Origin: Zoogloea sp.
Lineage (GTDB): Bacteria; Pseudomonadota; Gammaproteobacteria; Burkholderiales; Rhodocyclaceae
Direction of reading: 5' to 3'
DNA length: 64,000 nucleotides
NCBI GenBank assembly: GCA_016720685.1
Contig: JADKKC010000021.1
Coordinates: forward strand, 1-64,000
The position numbers and the translations under genes are program-made. Below, in pieces: positions 36,614 to 44,406 of the stretch. Position 1 is the first letter of the stretch, and every line of letters starts with the position of its first letter. The notes beneath the pieces are model-generated. The model did not search any database, had not been told where the DNA came from, and saw only the letters and a list, made by a program, of their open reading frames with translations.

Positions 36614-37237
36614 ATGAACGCGCCTGAACGACATCTGAAACGAACCCATCGCCGCAGCGGCGAACTGGCCGGCATCGTCCTGGTCAATGAAGAAATCAAG
36701 GCCATCGTTGCGACGGCCTTCCGCATCAACCTGATGGCCCTCAACGCCATCTTCCTGGCCAAGCGGGCCGGTAACGCGGCCCTGGGTTTCGGGGTGCTCT
36801 CCAACGAGCTGCGCCGCTTCGCCCAGGATCTGACACGCCGCATGTCGTCCCTGCGTGACATGACGTCCGGGTCGGTCGGCAGCGTGACCGGCGTCGTCCA
36901 GCAACAGCGCAGCACCGCGATCCTCGCCGAGGCGATCCGCCTCAGCGGCGAAGGCGTGCCCGGTGTGCGCGAGGCGAGAAAGCGCGGCGCCTTGCGCCTG
37001 GCCGAACAGCAGGCAAGCCTGCGTGCCCTCGACATGCGCCTGCGTGCGGCCGTGGAAGAAACCCAACAACTGGTCGAACTGGGCGGCGTGCTGGCCCGCT
37101 CGGCCAAGATCGAGGCGGCCTACGGCGGTGGCTTCAGCCCGGCGTTGATGCAGGTCTCGACGGATTTTGCGGAGGTGATCGCCCAGATCAAGCGATCCCT
37201 CGAAGTGCTTGGCAAGGAACGGCTAGTAAAGGACTGA
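36614..37237 (+). CDS. Soluble MCP-like signalling hairpin protein
   Basis: A 207-residue protein with no membrane segment and no sensor domain. Residues 27-72 (EIKAIVATAFRINLMALNAI then RAGNAALGFGVLSNELRRFA) match the hairpin tip of methyl-accepting chemotaxis proteins, where the family reads NLLALNAAIEAARAGE-GRGFAVVA. Key tip positions differ: the Glu of AAIEA is Phe and the Glu of AGE is Asn. The remaining helices are long and charged, consistent with a coiled coil. It probably interacts with CheA/CheW-type partners or another receptor (inference). It ends 6 bases before the ODP gene, which suggests co-expression. ATG 36614 is chosen since homology starts shortly after. Confidence 0.72.
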   Translation: MNAPERHLKRTHRRSGELAGIVLVNEEIKAIVATAFRINLMALNAIFLAKRAGNAALGFGVLSNELRRFAQDLTRRMSSLRDMTSGSVGSVTGVVQQQRSTAILAEAIRLSGEGVPGVREARKRGALRLAEQQASLRALDMRLRAAVEETQQLVELGGVLARSAKIEAAYGGGFSPALMQVSTDFAEVIAQIKRSLEVLGKERLVKD

Positions 37238-37243
37238 AAACCC

Positions 37244-37984
37244 ATGAAGCAGGCTCACTGTATCTACCAGGACGACGAACATCGCTGGCTGGCCATTGCC
37301 CGCGACCCGACCAAACCCGGCTACATCATCGACACCAACGAATACGTGATCATCGACGGTGACGAGGCGCTGCTGTGCGATCCGGGCGGCATCGAGATCT
37401 TTCCGTCGGTGTTCTCGGCGCTGTCGGCCGAGTGCGACCCGACCAAGCTCGCGGGCATCTTCGCCTCCCACCAGGACCCGGACATCATCTCGTCGCTGGC
37501 CCTGTGGCTCGAATTCAAGCCCGAGCTCAAGTGCTACATCAGCTGGCTGTGGCAATCCTTCCTGCCTCACTTCGGCGGAACCGACACCACCTTCGTGCCG
37601 ATCCCCGATCCGGGCATGGCGATCAAGCTTGGCGGGCTGGAGTTGCAGGCGATTCCTGCCCATTACCTGCACTCCTCCGGCAACCATCACCTGTACGACC
37701 CGAAAGCCAAGATCCTGTTTTCCGGCGATGTGGGCGCCGCGTTGCTGCCGCCCGACCAGAACAGCCTTTACGTGGAGGATTTCTCCCGCCACATCCGTCA
37801 TGCCGAAGGCTTTCACAAGCGCTGGATGGGTTCGGACAAGGCCAAGCGTGACTGGTGTGAGCGGGTTTCGCGCCTCGACATCGACATGCTGGTGCCGCAG
37901 CACGGCGCCATCTACCAGGGCGCCGACGTGCAGCGCTTCATCAGCTGGTTCGCGGCGCTGGAAGTCGGCGTGCTGCGCGGATAA
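37244..37984 (+). CDS. Stand-alone oxygen-binding diiron (ODP-type) MBL-fold protein
   Basis: A 246-residue metallo-beta-lactamase-fold protein like the diiron half of flavodiiron proteins but with no flavodoxin domain. Ligand positions: HQDPD at residues 76-80 (the flavodiiron motif is HxExDH), H140 or H143 in AHYLHSSGNHH, D162 in FSGDVGAA, and the His in VPQHGAIY near residue 220. The changed first motif is like ODP proteins, which in Treponema denticola act as Fe/oxygen sensors in chemotaxis. Without a flavin partner it is unlikely to be an oxygen reductase. Adjacent to the MCP-like protein, it is a candidate oxygen or redox sensor (inference). Confidence 0.82.
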   Translation: MKQAHCIYQDDEHRWLAIARDPTKPGYIIDTNEYVIIDGDEALLCDPGGIEIFPSVFSALSAECDPTKLAGIFASHQDPDIISSLALWLEFKPELKCYISWLWQSFLPHFGGTDTTFVPIPDPGMAIKLGGLELQAIPAHYLHSSGNHHLYDPKAKILFSGDVGAALLPPDQNSLYVEDFSRHIRHAEGFHKRWMGSDKAKRDWCERVSRLDIDMLVPQHGAIYQGADVQRFISWFAALEVGVLRG

Positions 37985-38074
37985 AGTTCAGGGCTCCGCG
38001 CCGGCGGGGCCCGGTGACGTTTTTCAGCTTGCCGCCGCCGCGGGCTGTTTTTCGACGCGTCATTTCGAGGCGAC

Positions 38075-38461
38075 ATGTACCTGGCTCTCAAGCATTTCCA
38101 CATCACCTGCGTCGTGCTGAGCGGCGCAGGTTTTGCATTGCGCGGATGGTGGGCGATCACCGGCTCGGGCCTGCTCCGGGCGAAACTGACCCGCCGCCTG
38201 CCGCACATCATCGATACCTGCCTCCTGGGCAGCGCCATCACGCTGGCCTGGATGTCCGGCCAGTATCCCTTTGTGCAAGGCTGGCTGACCGCCAAGGTGC
38301 TGGGCCTGCTGGCCTACATCGGGCTGGGCATGCTGGCGCTCAAGCCTGGACGGCCGCCGGGCGCGAGGCTGGTCGCATTCCTGGCTGCGCTGACCACCTT
38401 CGCTTACATCGTGTCGGTGGCGCTCAGCAAGAATCCGTTTGGTTTTGTGGCCGGCATCTAG
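38075..38461 (+). CDS. SirB2-family membrane protein
   Basis: A 128-residue polytopic membrane protein of the SirB2 (invasion expression up-regulator) family. The start YLALKHFHITCVVLSGAGFALRG, then LPHIIDTCLLGSAITLAW and LTAKVLGLLAYIGLGMLAL are family signatures, in four hydrophobic helices. Biochemical function is unknown. It follows the ODP gene by 90 bases on the same strand and converges with fnr. Confidence 0.85.
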   Translation: MYLALKHFHITCVVLSGAGFALRGWWAITGSGLLRAKLTRRLPHIIDTCLLGSAITLAWMSGQYPFVQGWLTAKVLGLLAYIGLGMLALKPGRPPGARLVAFLAALTTFAYIVSVALSKNPFGFVAGI

Positions 38462-38539
38462 TCACCGGCGAACTGCCGGTTGCCGCCTGATCAGGCGGTT
38501 TTGGCGTCGATTCGCCGCAGTTTGCGCTTGTGCGGGGTT

Positions 38540-39274
38540 TTACGCCGCGTGGTGGTTGAGCAGGCGCTTGAGGCCGGGGGTGTCGAGGATGCGGATGTGC
38601 TTCTGCTGGACGGCCACCAGGCCTTCTTCCTGGAATCGCGAGAAGGCGCGTGAGACGGTTTCGAGCTTGAGCCCGAGGTAGGAGCCGATCTCGTCGCGGG
38701 TCATGCGCAGGTGAAACTCGGACGGCGAGAAGCCCCGCGCCGTGAAGCGCTGCGACATGTTGAGCAGGAAGGCCGCCAGCCGCTCTTCGGCGCGCATCGA
38801 GCCGAGGAGCATCATCACGCCGTGGTCGCGGACGATTTCGCGGCTCATGATTTTGTGGAACTGGTGCTGCAGGCTTTCGACCTGGCGGGACAGTTCTTCA
38901 AGGCGGCTGAACGGAATCACGCAGACCTCGCTGTCTTCGAGGGCAATGGCATTGCAGGAGTGGCGCTCCGTGCTGATGCCGTCGAGGCCCAGCACTTCGC
39001 CGGTCATCTGGAAGCCGGTCACCTGGTCGCGGCCGTCCTCGAGGATCACGTCGGTCTTGAAGGAGCCGGCGCGGATCGCGTAGATCGCCTCGAAGCCGTC
39101 GCCCGAGCGGTAGAGATGCTGCTGGCGCTTGATCTTGCGCCGGGCGCCGACGACTTCGTCGAGCTGGTCGACCTCCCGGGGGTCAAGGCCGAAAGGCAGG
39201 CACAGCTCGCGCAGGTTGCACTGGGAGCAGGCCGTCTTGGTCTCTGTTGTCATTACCGGAACTACCGATTTCAT
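38540..39274 (-). CDS. fnr: FNR/ANR-type oxygen-responsive transcription regulator
   Basis: Global regulator of anaerobic gene expression; holds an oxygen-labile [4Fe-4S] cluster. From ATG 39274 it is 244 residues. Cluster ligands are C16, C19 and C25 (ACSQCNLRELC) and C118 (SEVCVIPF), matching E. coli C20, C23, C29 and C122. A cNMP-like beta-barrel, a dimer helix and a C-terminal helix-turn-helix follow; the recognition helix ETVSR has the Glu and Ser-Arg that read TTGAT half-sites. The start is uncertain: GTG 39280 has a better-placed AGGTG, and ATG 39253 is also possible. It is divergent from hemN. Confidence 0.93.
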   Translation of the reverse strand: MKSVVPVMTTETKTACSQCNLRELCLPFGLDPREVDQLDEVVGARRKIKRQQHLYRSGDGFEAIYAIRAGSFKTDVILEDGRDQVTGFQMTGEVLGLDGISTERHSCNAIALEDSEVCVIPFSRLEELSRQVESLQHQFHKIMSREIVRDHGVMMLLGSMRAEERLAAFLLNMSQRFTARGFSPSEFHLRMTRDEIGSYLGLKLETVSRAFSRFQEEGLVAVQQKHIRILDTPGLKRLLNHHAA

Positions 39275-39325
39275 CTGCACGGGCAATCACCTGAGCTAAG
39301 GGGTTTTATCAACCTTTGGAGCCCT

Positions 39326-39339
39326 TTGATCCACATCAA
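39326..39339. promoter_or_regulatory. Perfect FNR/ANR binding site between fnr and hemN
   Basis: TTGAT-CCAC-ATCAA matches the FNR consensus TTGAT-N4-ATCAA exactly. It is centred about 61 bases before the hemN ATG and about 58 before the fnr ATG. If it is centred at -41.5 it could activate hemN with a -10 near 39362 (GATTGT). An ATCAA half-site lies at 39308-39312. Confidence 0.9.
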
Positions 39340-39393
39340 TACCATTCAGGGGTGATTCTGCGATTGTTTCACGCAACCAACAGAAGTCTCCCC

Positions 39394-40788
39394 ATGAACA
39401 CGATTCAAAAAGACCTGATTTTCGACCCCGAGCTCATTCGCAAATTCGATGTGAATGGCCCGAGGTATACCTCGTACCCCACCGCTGACCGCTTTGTCGA
39501 AGCGTTCAACTCCGATGCACTTTGCCACTGGCTCGGAAAGCGGTCGATTGGCGGTATTGGCAAACCTCTTTCATTATACTTCCACATCCCCTTCTGCAAT
39601 ACGATCTGCTACTACTGCGCCTGCAACAAGATCATCACGAAGGACCACGGCCGCTCGGCCAAGTATCTCGAATACCTCGAAAAGGAAGTCGATCTCCAGG
39701 CCGCCTGCCTGCAGGGCCCGCGGGAAGTGCTTCAACTGCACCTGGGCGGCGGTACGCCCACCTTCCTCTCCCATGATGAACTGCGCCAGTTGATGGGCAT
39801 TGTGAAGAAGCATTTCACGTTGGTGCCCGATGGCGAGTATTCCATCGAGGTCGACCCGCGCAAGGTCGATGAAGCCACTGTTGCGCTGCTGGCCGAACTC
39901 GGCTTCAACCGCATGAGTGTCGGCATCCAGGATTTCAACCCCGACGTGCAAAAGGCGGTGAACCGTATCCAGAGCGAGGACGAGACCCGCCTGGTGATTG
40001 ATGCTGCCCGTGCTCACGGCTTCAAGTCGATCAGCGTGGATCTGATCTACGGCCTGCCCAAGCAGAACGTCATCAGTTTCAACCGCACGCTGGAACAAAT
40101 CCTGTCGCTGTCGCCCGACCGCCTGTCGATCTACAACTACGCGCATCTGCCCAGCCTCTTCAAGCCGCAGCGCCGCATCGTCGATGCGCAGTTGCCGTCC
40201 GGCGAAGCCAAGCTGCAGATCATGCAGCTGGCGATCCGCCGCCTGACCGAGGCCGGCTACGTGTTCATCGGCATGGATCACTTTGCCAAGCCGACCGACG
40301 AGCTGACCACCGCCCAGCGTCAGGGCCGCCTGCACCGCAACTTCCAGGGTTATTCCACCTACGCCGAGTGCGACCTGCTGGCCTTCGGTGTGTCGGCCAT
40401 CGGCAAGGTGGGCCCGACCTACGCGCAAAACGTGAAAACCCTGGACGAGTACTACGACATCCTCGATACCGGCCGCCTGCCGGTGCTGCGCGGCATCGAG
40501 CTCACCCCGGACGACCTTCTGCGCCGCTCGATCATCCAGGCCCTGATGTGCCATTTCGAGCTGTCGATCGAATCCATCGAGATCGCCCACCTGATCGACT
40601 TCAAAACGTATTTCGCCTCCGAGATCGCCGACCTGCGCGAGATGGAGAAGGGCGGACTGCTGCAGATCGACGAGCAGTGGATCTCCGTGCTGCCGGCCGG
40701 ACGCATGCTGGTGCGGGCAATTGCCATGGTTTTCGACCGCTACCTGCGTTCCGACCGCGAGCGCACCCGTTATTCGAAAGTGATCTGA
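39394..40788 (+). CDS. hemN: Oxygen-independent coproporphyrinogen III oxidase
   Basis: Radical-SAM enzyme that decarboxylates coproporphyrinogen III to protoporphyrinogen IX during anaerobic heme synthesis. The 464-residue protein has the cluster motif C68-x3-C72-x2-C75-x-C77 (FCNTICYYCAC), the glycine motif LHLGGGTPTFL, the SAM-binding stretch SIEVDPRKV and GFNRMSVGIQDF, and the C-terminal HemN domain. ATG 39394 is chosen since homologues begin there. An FNR box lies upstream, so induction at low oxygen is expected. Confidence 0.96.
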   Translation: MNTIQKDLIFDPELIRKFDVNGPRYTSYPTADRFVEAFNSDALCHWLGKRSIGGIGKPLSLYFHIPFCNTICYYCACNKIITKDHGRSAKYLEYLEKEVDLQAACLQGPREVLQLHLGGGTPTFLSHDELRQLMGIVKKHFTLVPDGEYSIEVDPRKVDEATVALLAELGFNRMSVGIQDFNPDVQKAVNRIQSEDETRLVIDAARAHGFKSISVDLIYGLPKQNVISFNRTLEQILSLSPDRLSIYNYAHLPSLFKPQRRIVDAQLPSGEAKLQIMQLAIRRLTEAGYVFIGMDHFAKPTDELTTAQRQGRLHRNFQGYSTYAECDLLAFGVSAIGKVGPTYAQNVKTLDEYYDILDTGRLPVLRGIELTPDDLLRRSIIQALMCHFELSIESIEIAHLIDFKTYFASEIADLREMEKGGLLQIDEQWISVLPAGRMLVRAIAMVFDRYLRSDRERTRYSKVI

Positions 40789-40851
40789 AGCCTTTTGGCT
40801 GGCTGCCCTCCGGTGGCCGGGCTAGAATGCCTTGTGATGCGGTATCCGATG

Positions 40852-40884
40852 CGCCCCGTGACTCCGCGGGGCGTTTCTTTTTTT
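40852..40884 (+). terminator. Intrinsic terminator after hemN
   Basis: CGCCCCG and CGGGGCG form a 7-bp stem with an 8-base loop, followed by a T-rich tract with one C and a run of seven T. It lies only about 14 bases before the next ATG, so it could also act as a leader attenuator for the downstream gene. Confidence 0.8.
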
Positions 40885-40897
40885 GTGGGTCCAGACC

Positions 40898-41605
40898 ATG
40901 CCTGAAACCGGCTATTTCGCAGTTTTCCTGATCGGCCTGCTGGGTGGCACGCACTGCATCGGCATGTGTGGCGGGATCGTCAGCGCGCTCACGGTGCAGC
41001 TTCCCGGCCAACGTCGCCGGGAGTGGCCGCTGCACCTGGCCTATAACATCGGGCGCATCACCAGCTATACCGTGGCGGGTGCGGTGATGGGCGCCATCGG
41101 TACGGTGGGGATGCTGTTCAACGACATCCTGCCGATCCAGCTCGGGCTTTACGTGGCGGCCAACCTGATGCTGGTGGCGCTGGGGCTTTATCTCACCGGC
41201 TTCACCCGCGCGCTGTCGGGCGTCGAAAAGCTCGGCCATCGCCTGTGGGCACGCATTCAGCCGCTGACCCGGCGCTTCCTGCCGGCGCGCAGCGTGGCGC
41301 AGGCTTTTCCTCTCGGGTTGCTGTGGGGGTTTTTGCCCTGCGGTCTTGTGTACAGCGTGCTCGCCACTGCGCTGGTCACCGGTGCGGCGGAGCGTGGTGC
41401 GGGGCTGATGCTGGCTTTCGGCCTCGGTACGCTGCCCAACCTGATGCTTGCCGGCATGCTTCTCAAGCGCCTGCGCGACGTGGTGCGGAACCAGGTCGTC
41501 CGGACGGGGTCTGGACTGGTGGTGCTGGCGTTTGGCGTCTATGGTTTGGCGAACACCCCCAGCCTCGGTAGCGCGTTGTGGAATGGTGTGGTCTGCCATT
41601 TCTGA
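40898..41605 (+). CDS. TauE/SafE (UreH-type) membrane protein near copper genes
   Basis: A 235-residue polytopic membrane protein of the sulfite exporter TauE/SafE superfamily, UreH-like branch. Landmarks are the Cys/His motif GGTHCIGMCGGIVSAL near residue 17, LAYNIGRITSYTVAGA, LWGFLPCGLVYSVL and a final CHF. The Cys pairs in transmembrane regions suggest metal or thiol chemistry. The family often lies beside copper ATPases and cbb3 oxidase assembly genes, as here, so a role in copper or cytochrome oxidase maturation is inferred, not sulfite export. Confidence 0.82.
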   Translation: MPETGYFAVFLIGLLGGTHCIGMCGGIVSALTVQLPGQRRREWPLHLAYNIGRITSYTVAGAVMGAIGTVGMLFNDILPIQLGLYVAANLMLVALGLYLTGFTRALSGVEKLGHRLWARIQPLTRRFLPARSVAQAFPLGLLWGFLPCGLVYSVLATALVTGAAERGAGLMLAFGLGTLPNLMLAGMLLKRLRDVVRNQVVRTGSGLVVLAFGVYGLANTPSLGSALWNGVVCHF

Positions 41606-41700
41606 CTTTTCCGTTCTTCGTTTTCGGGCTGCAGCCATGAGAAAGCTTTTTGCCATCGATGATTCCGCTGTTTCATGGCGGGCCGGCTAGGGGCGCGATC

Positions 41701-44103
41701 ATGGGCGGCGAGCGGGGCGTGGGCTACGATTTGCCGGTTTCCGGCATGAGCTGTGCGGCCTGCGCCGTGCGCCTCGAGAAAGTGTTGAACCGCCTGCCGG
41801 GCGTGGAGGCGAGGGTCAACTTCGCCACTGAAAAGGCCCGCGTGTCGGCCGCTCCGGATGGTGCTGCCGCGGCCGACATCCTTGCCGCCATCCGCAAGGC
41901 GGGTTTCGACGTGGCGCCGCAGGTGCTCGAACTGGGCATTTCCGGCATGAGTTGCGCGGCCTGCGCGGCGCGCATCGAGAAGGTCGTCAATCGCCTGCCG
42001 GGCGTCGAGGGCAGTGTCAATTTTGCCTCCGAAACGGCGCAGGTGCGCTACACGCCAGGCCTCGCCGATTCAGCGGCCATCGTCGCGGCGATCAATAAGG
42101 CCGGCTTCACTGCGACGCCCATCGCCGGTCGCGACCGGGAAGCCGAGCACGCCCGCAAGGCGGCCGAGTTCCGTGCCGAGCTGCGCCTTTTCTGGATTTC
42201 TGCGCTGCTGAGTCTGCCTTTTCTGGTGCAGATGTTCGGCATGTTCGGCGCCGGCTTCCAGGGCTCGGCCCACCACGACGAATGGCTGCCGCGCTGGCTG
42301 CAGTGCTTGCTGGCTACACCGGTGCAGTTCTGGATCGGACGGCGTTTCTACCGGGGCGCGTGGTCGTCGCTGCGGGGCGGTGGCGCCAACATGGACGTGC
42401 TGGTGGCCCTTGGCACCAGCGTGGCCTACTTTTTCAGCCTTGCCGTGGTGTTGCTCGATCGGCATGAGCTTCACGTTTATTTCGAAGCGTCGGCCAGCAT
42501 CATCACGCTGGTGCTTCTCGGCAAGCTGCTCGAAGCGCGCGCCCGGGCACGTACGTCGGCGGCCGTCGAGGCGCTGTTGCGCCTGCAGCCGCCCATGGCA
42601 TGGATCGAGCGTGACGGTCAGTTGGTCGAGTTGCCGGTGGCCCAGGTGGTGGCGGGCATGGTTTTCGTGTTGCGGCCCGGGGATTCGGTTCCCGTCGATG
42701 GCGAGGTGCTGTCCGGCGAATCGTCGGCCGATGAGGCCATGCTGACCGGCGAGAGCGTTCCGGTGGCCAAACTTGCGGGCGATTCTGTTTTTGCGGCGAC
42801 GGTGAACGGCAACGGCGTGCTGCGCTGCCGCGCCACCGGCGTGGGGGCCGAGACCTTGCTGGCCGGCATTGTGCGGCTGGTGGAGCAGGCCCAGGGCGGC
42901 AAGCCGGCGGTGCAGCGTCTGGCCGACCGCATCGCGGCGATTTTCGTGCCGGTGGTGGTGGGCATTGCGCTGGCCACTTTTGCCGGCTGGTGGTGGTTTG
43001 GCGGCGAGTTGGCGCCGGCGCTGGTAAATAGTGTCGCGGTGCTGGTGATCGCCTGCCCCTGTGCGCTGGGGCTGGCAACGCCGACGGCGGTGATGGTGGG
43101 CACGGGGCAGGGCGCCGGGGCCGGCATTCTGGTGCGCAACGCCGAGGCGCTCGAGCTGGCAGAAAAGATCAGGACGCTGGTGGTGGACAAGACGGGCACC
43201 CTCACCGAGGGCCGGCCGGCGGTGCTGGATGTACGCACCGCGGCGGGAGTCGATCATGACCACATGCTGGTGCTGGCGGCGAGTCTCGAGCAGGCGAGTC
43301 ATCACCCGCTGGCCCGGGCGGTGGTCGAGCTTGCCCGGGCTGCCGGCCTGGCGCCGGCGCAGGCCGAAGCGGTCACGGCCGTTGGCGGCAAGGGCGTAAG
43401 CGGCCGCGTGGGTAATCAGGATGTGCTGGTCGGTTCGCCGGATTTTCTGGCCGAACGTGGCGTGCCGCTGCCGGCCGACGTGCTCGACCCGCTGCTTGCG
43501 GCAGCGCTGACGCCGGTGGGCGTGGCGGCCGATGGCAAGGCGCTTGGCGCCCTCGGCATCGCCGACCCGCTGCGCGCCACCTCGAAGGCCGCCGTTCAGC
43601 GCCTGCAGGCCATGGGGGTGCGGGTCGTGATGCTGACCGGCGACCATCCGGCCGCTGCCGCGCGCATTGCCGCGGAGGCCGGCATTACCGAGTTTCGTGC
43701 CCAGGTGCTGCCCGGCGACAAGGCGGCTGCGGTGGAGGCGCTGCGCGGAAAGGGCCTCGTCGGCATGGTGGGCGACGGCATCAATGACGCGCCGGCGCTG
43801 GCGGCGGCCGACGTGTCCTTCGCCATTGGCGCAGGCTCCGACGTGGCCATCGAGGCGGCCGACCTCACGCTGGTGAGGAACGATCTGGGCAGTGTTGCCG
43901 ACGCGATTTCACTCTCGCGGGCCACCCTCGGCAAGATCCGCCAGAATCTGTTCTTTGCCTTTATCTACAATATTCTCGGCATTCCGGCCGCCGCCCTCGG
44001 GCTGCTCAACCCGGTGATCGCCGGGGCGGCGATGGCGATGAGTTCGGTGTCGGTCGTGTCCAACTCGCTTCTGCTCAAACGCTGGCGGTCCGGTAAAAAC
44101 TGA
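41701..44103 (+). CDS. copA: Copper-translocating P1B-type ATPase
   Basis: Inner-membrane pump that exports Cu(I) to the periplasm. The 800 residues carry two N-terminal heavy-metal domains with GMSCAAC at 15-21 and 82-88, eight membrane helices with the metal-site CPC at 452-454 (ACPCALGLATPT), phosphatase motif TGES, phosphorylation site DKTGT at 496-500, the HP motif in SHHPLA, and GDGINDAPAL. All catalytic residues are intact. ATG 41701 is preferred to the upstream ATG 41650. Followed by the chaperone gene after 11 bases; export may also serve oxidase assembly. Confidence 0.93.
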   Translation: MGGERGVGYDLPVSGMSCAACAVRLEKVLNRLPGVEARVNFATEKARVSAAPDGAAAADILAAIRKAGFDVAPQVLELGISGMSCAACAARIEKVVNRLPGVEGSVNFASETAQVRYTPGLADSAAIVAAINKAGFTATPIAGRDREAEHARKAAEFRAELRLFWISALLSLPFLVQMFGMFGAGFQGSAHHDEWLPRWLQCLLATPVQFWIGRRFYRGAWSSLRGGGANMDVLVALGTSVAYFFSLAVVLLDRHELHVYFEASASIITLVLLGKLLEARARARTSAAVEALLRLQPPMAWIERDGQLVELPVAQVVAGMVFVLRPGDSVPVDGEVLSGESSADEAMLTGESVPVAKLAGDSVFAATVNGNGVLRCRATGVGAETLLAGIVRLVEQAQGGKPAVQRLADRIAAIFVPVVVGIALATFAGWWWFGGELAPALVNSVAVLVIACPCALGLATPTAVMVGTGQGAGAGILVRNAEALELAEKIRTLVVDKTGTLTEGRPAVLDVRTAAGVDHDHMLVLAASLEQASHHPLARAVVELARAAGLAPAQAEAVTAVGGKGVSGRVGNQDVLVGSPDFLAERGVPLPADVLDPLLAAALTPVGVAADGKALGALGIADPLRATSKAAVQRLQAMGVRVVMLTGDHPAAAARIAAEAGITEFRAQVLPGDKAAAVEALRGKGLVGMVGDGINDAPALAAADVSFAIGAGSDVAIEAADLTLVRNDLGSVADAISLSRATLGKIRQNLFFAFIYNILGIPAAALGLLNPVIAGAAMAMSSVSVVSNSLLLKRWRSGKN

Positions 44104-44114
44104 AAGGAAGCACG

Positions 44115-44321
44115 ATGGAAAATGTAGTGATCAAGGTGGGCGGCATGAGCTGCCAGGGCTGCGTGAAGAACGTGACCGGCGCGCTGTCCGGCGTGGCCGG
44201 TGTGGCCAGCGTGGATGTGTCACTGGAGGCGGGTGAGGCACGGGTCGGCTACGATCCGGCAAAGGTGTCGACCAATGCGCTGCGCACCGTGATCGAGGAT
44301 TGCGGCTTCGACGCAGCCTGA
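44115..44321 (+). CDS. Heavy-metal-associated copper chaperone (CopZ-like)
   Basis: A 68-residue single HMA domain (beta-alpha-beta-beta-alpha-beta) with the metal site GMSCQGC near residue 10. Likely delivers Cu(I) to the N-terminal domains of CopA or buffers it in the cytoplasm. It starts 11 bases after copA with a good ribosome-binding site (AAAGGAAGC), so the two form an operon. Confidence 0.9.
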   Translation: MENVVIKVGGMSCQGCVKNVTGALSGVAGVASVDVSLEAGEARVGYDPAKVSTNALRTVIEDCGFDAA

Positions 44322-44360
44322 TTCGGCGTAAGGGTTTATCCCGGATTCACATAGCTCCCT

Positions 44361-44366
44361 TATAAT
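44361..44366 (+). promoter_or_regulatory. -10 element upstream of ppa
   Basis: Consensus TATAAT 41 bases before the ppa ATG. The -35 region is weak (no good TTGACA-like hexamer at 16-18 bases). An AACGGGAGG ribosome-binding site lies at 44392-44400. Confidence 0.55.
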
Positions 44367-44406
44367 TGCGTGCTGAATTCATTCATATAACAACGGGAGG
44401 TAAAAA

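Noticed and set aside
37244..37984. A flavodiiron nitric oxide or oxygen reductase.
   Set aside because: The flavodoxin domain is absent, no rubredoxin-like partner is adjacent, and the first ligand motif is altered.
40815..40885. A small RNA from TAGAAT (40822) to the T-run at 40884.
   Set aside because: Only a weak -10-like hexamer is present and the hairpin is adequately explained as the hemN terminator.
40898..41605. A sulfite or taurine exporter, as the family name implies.
   Set aside because: The Cys/His motif GGTHCIGMCGG and the copper gene neighbours point to the UreH-like branch, not to sulfur export.
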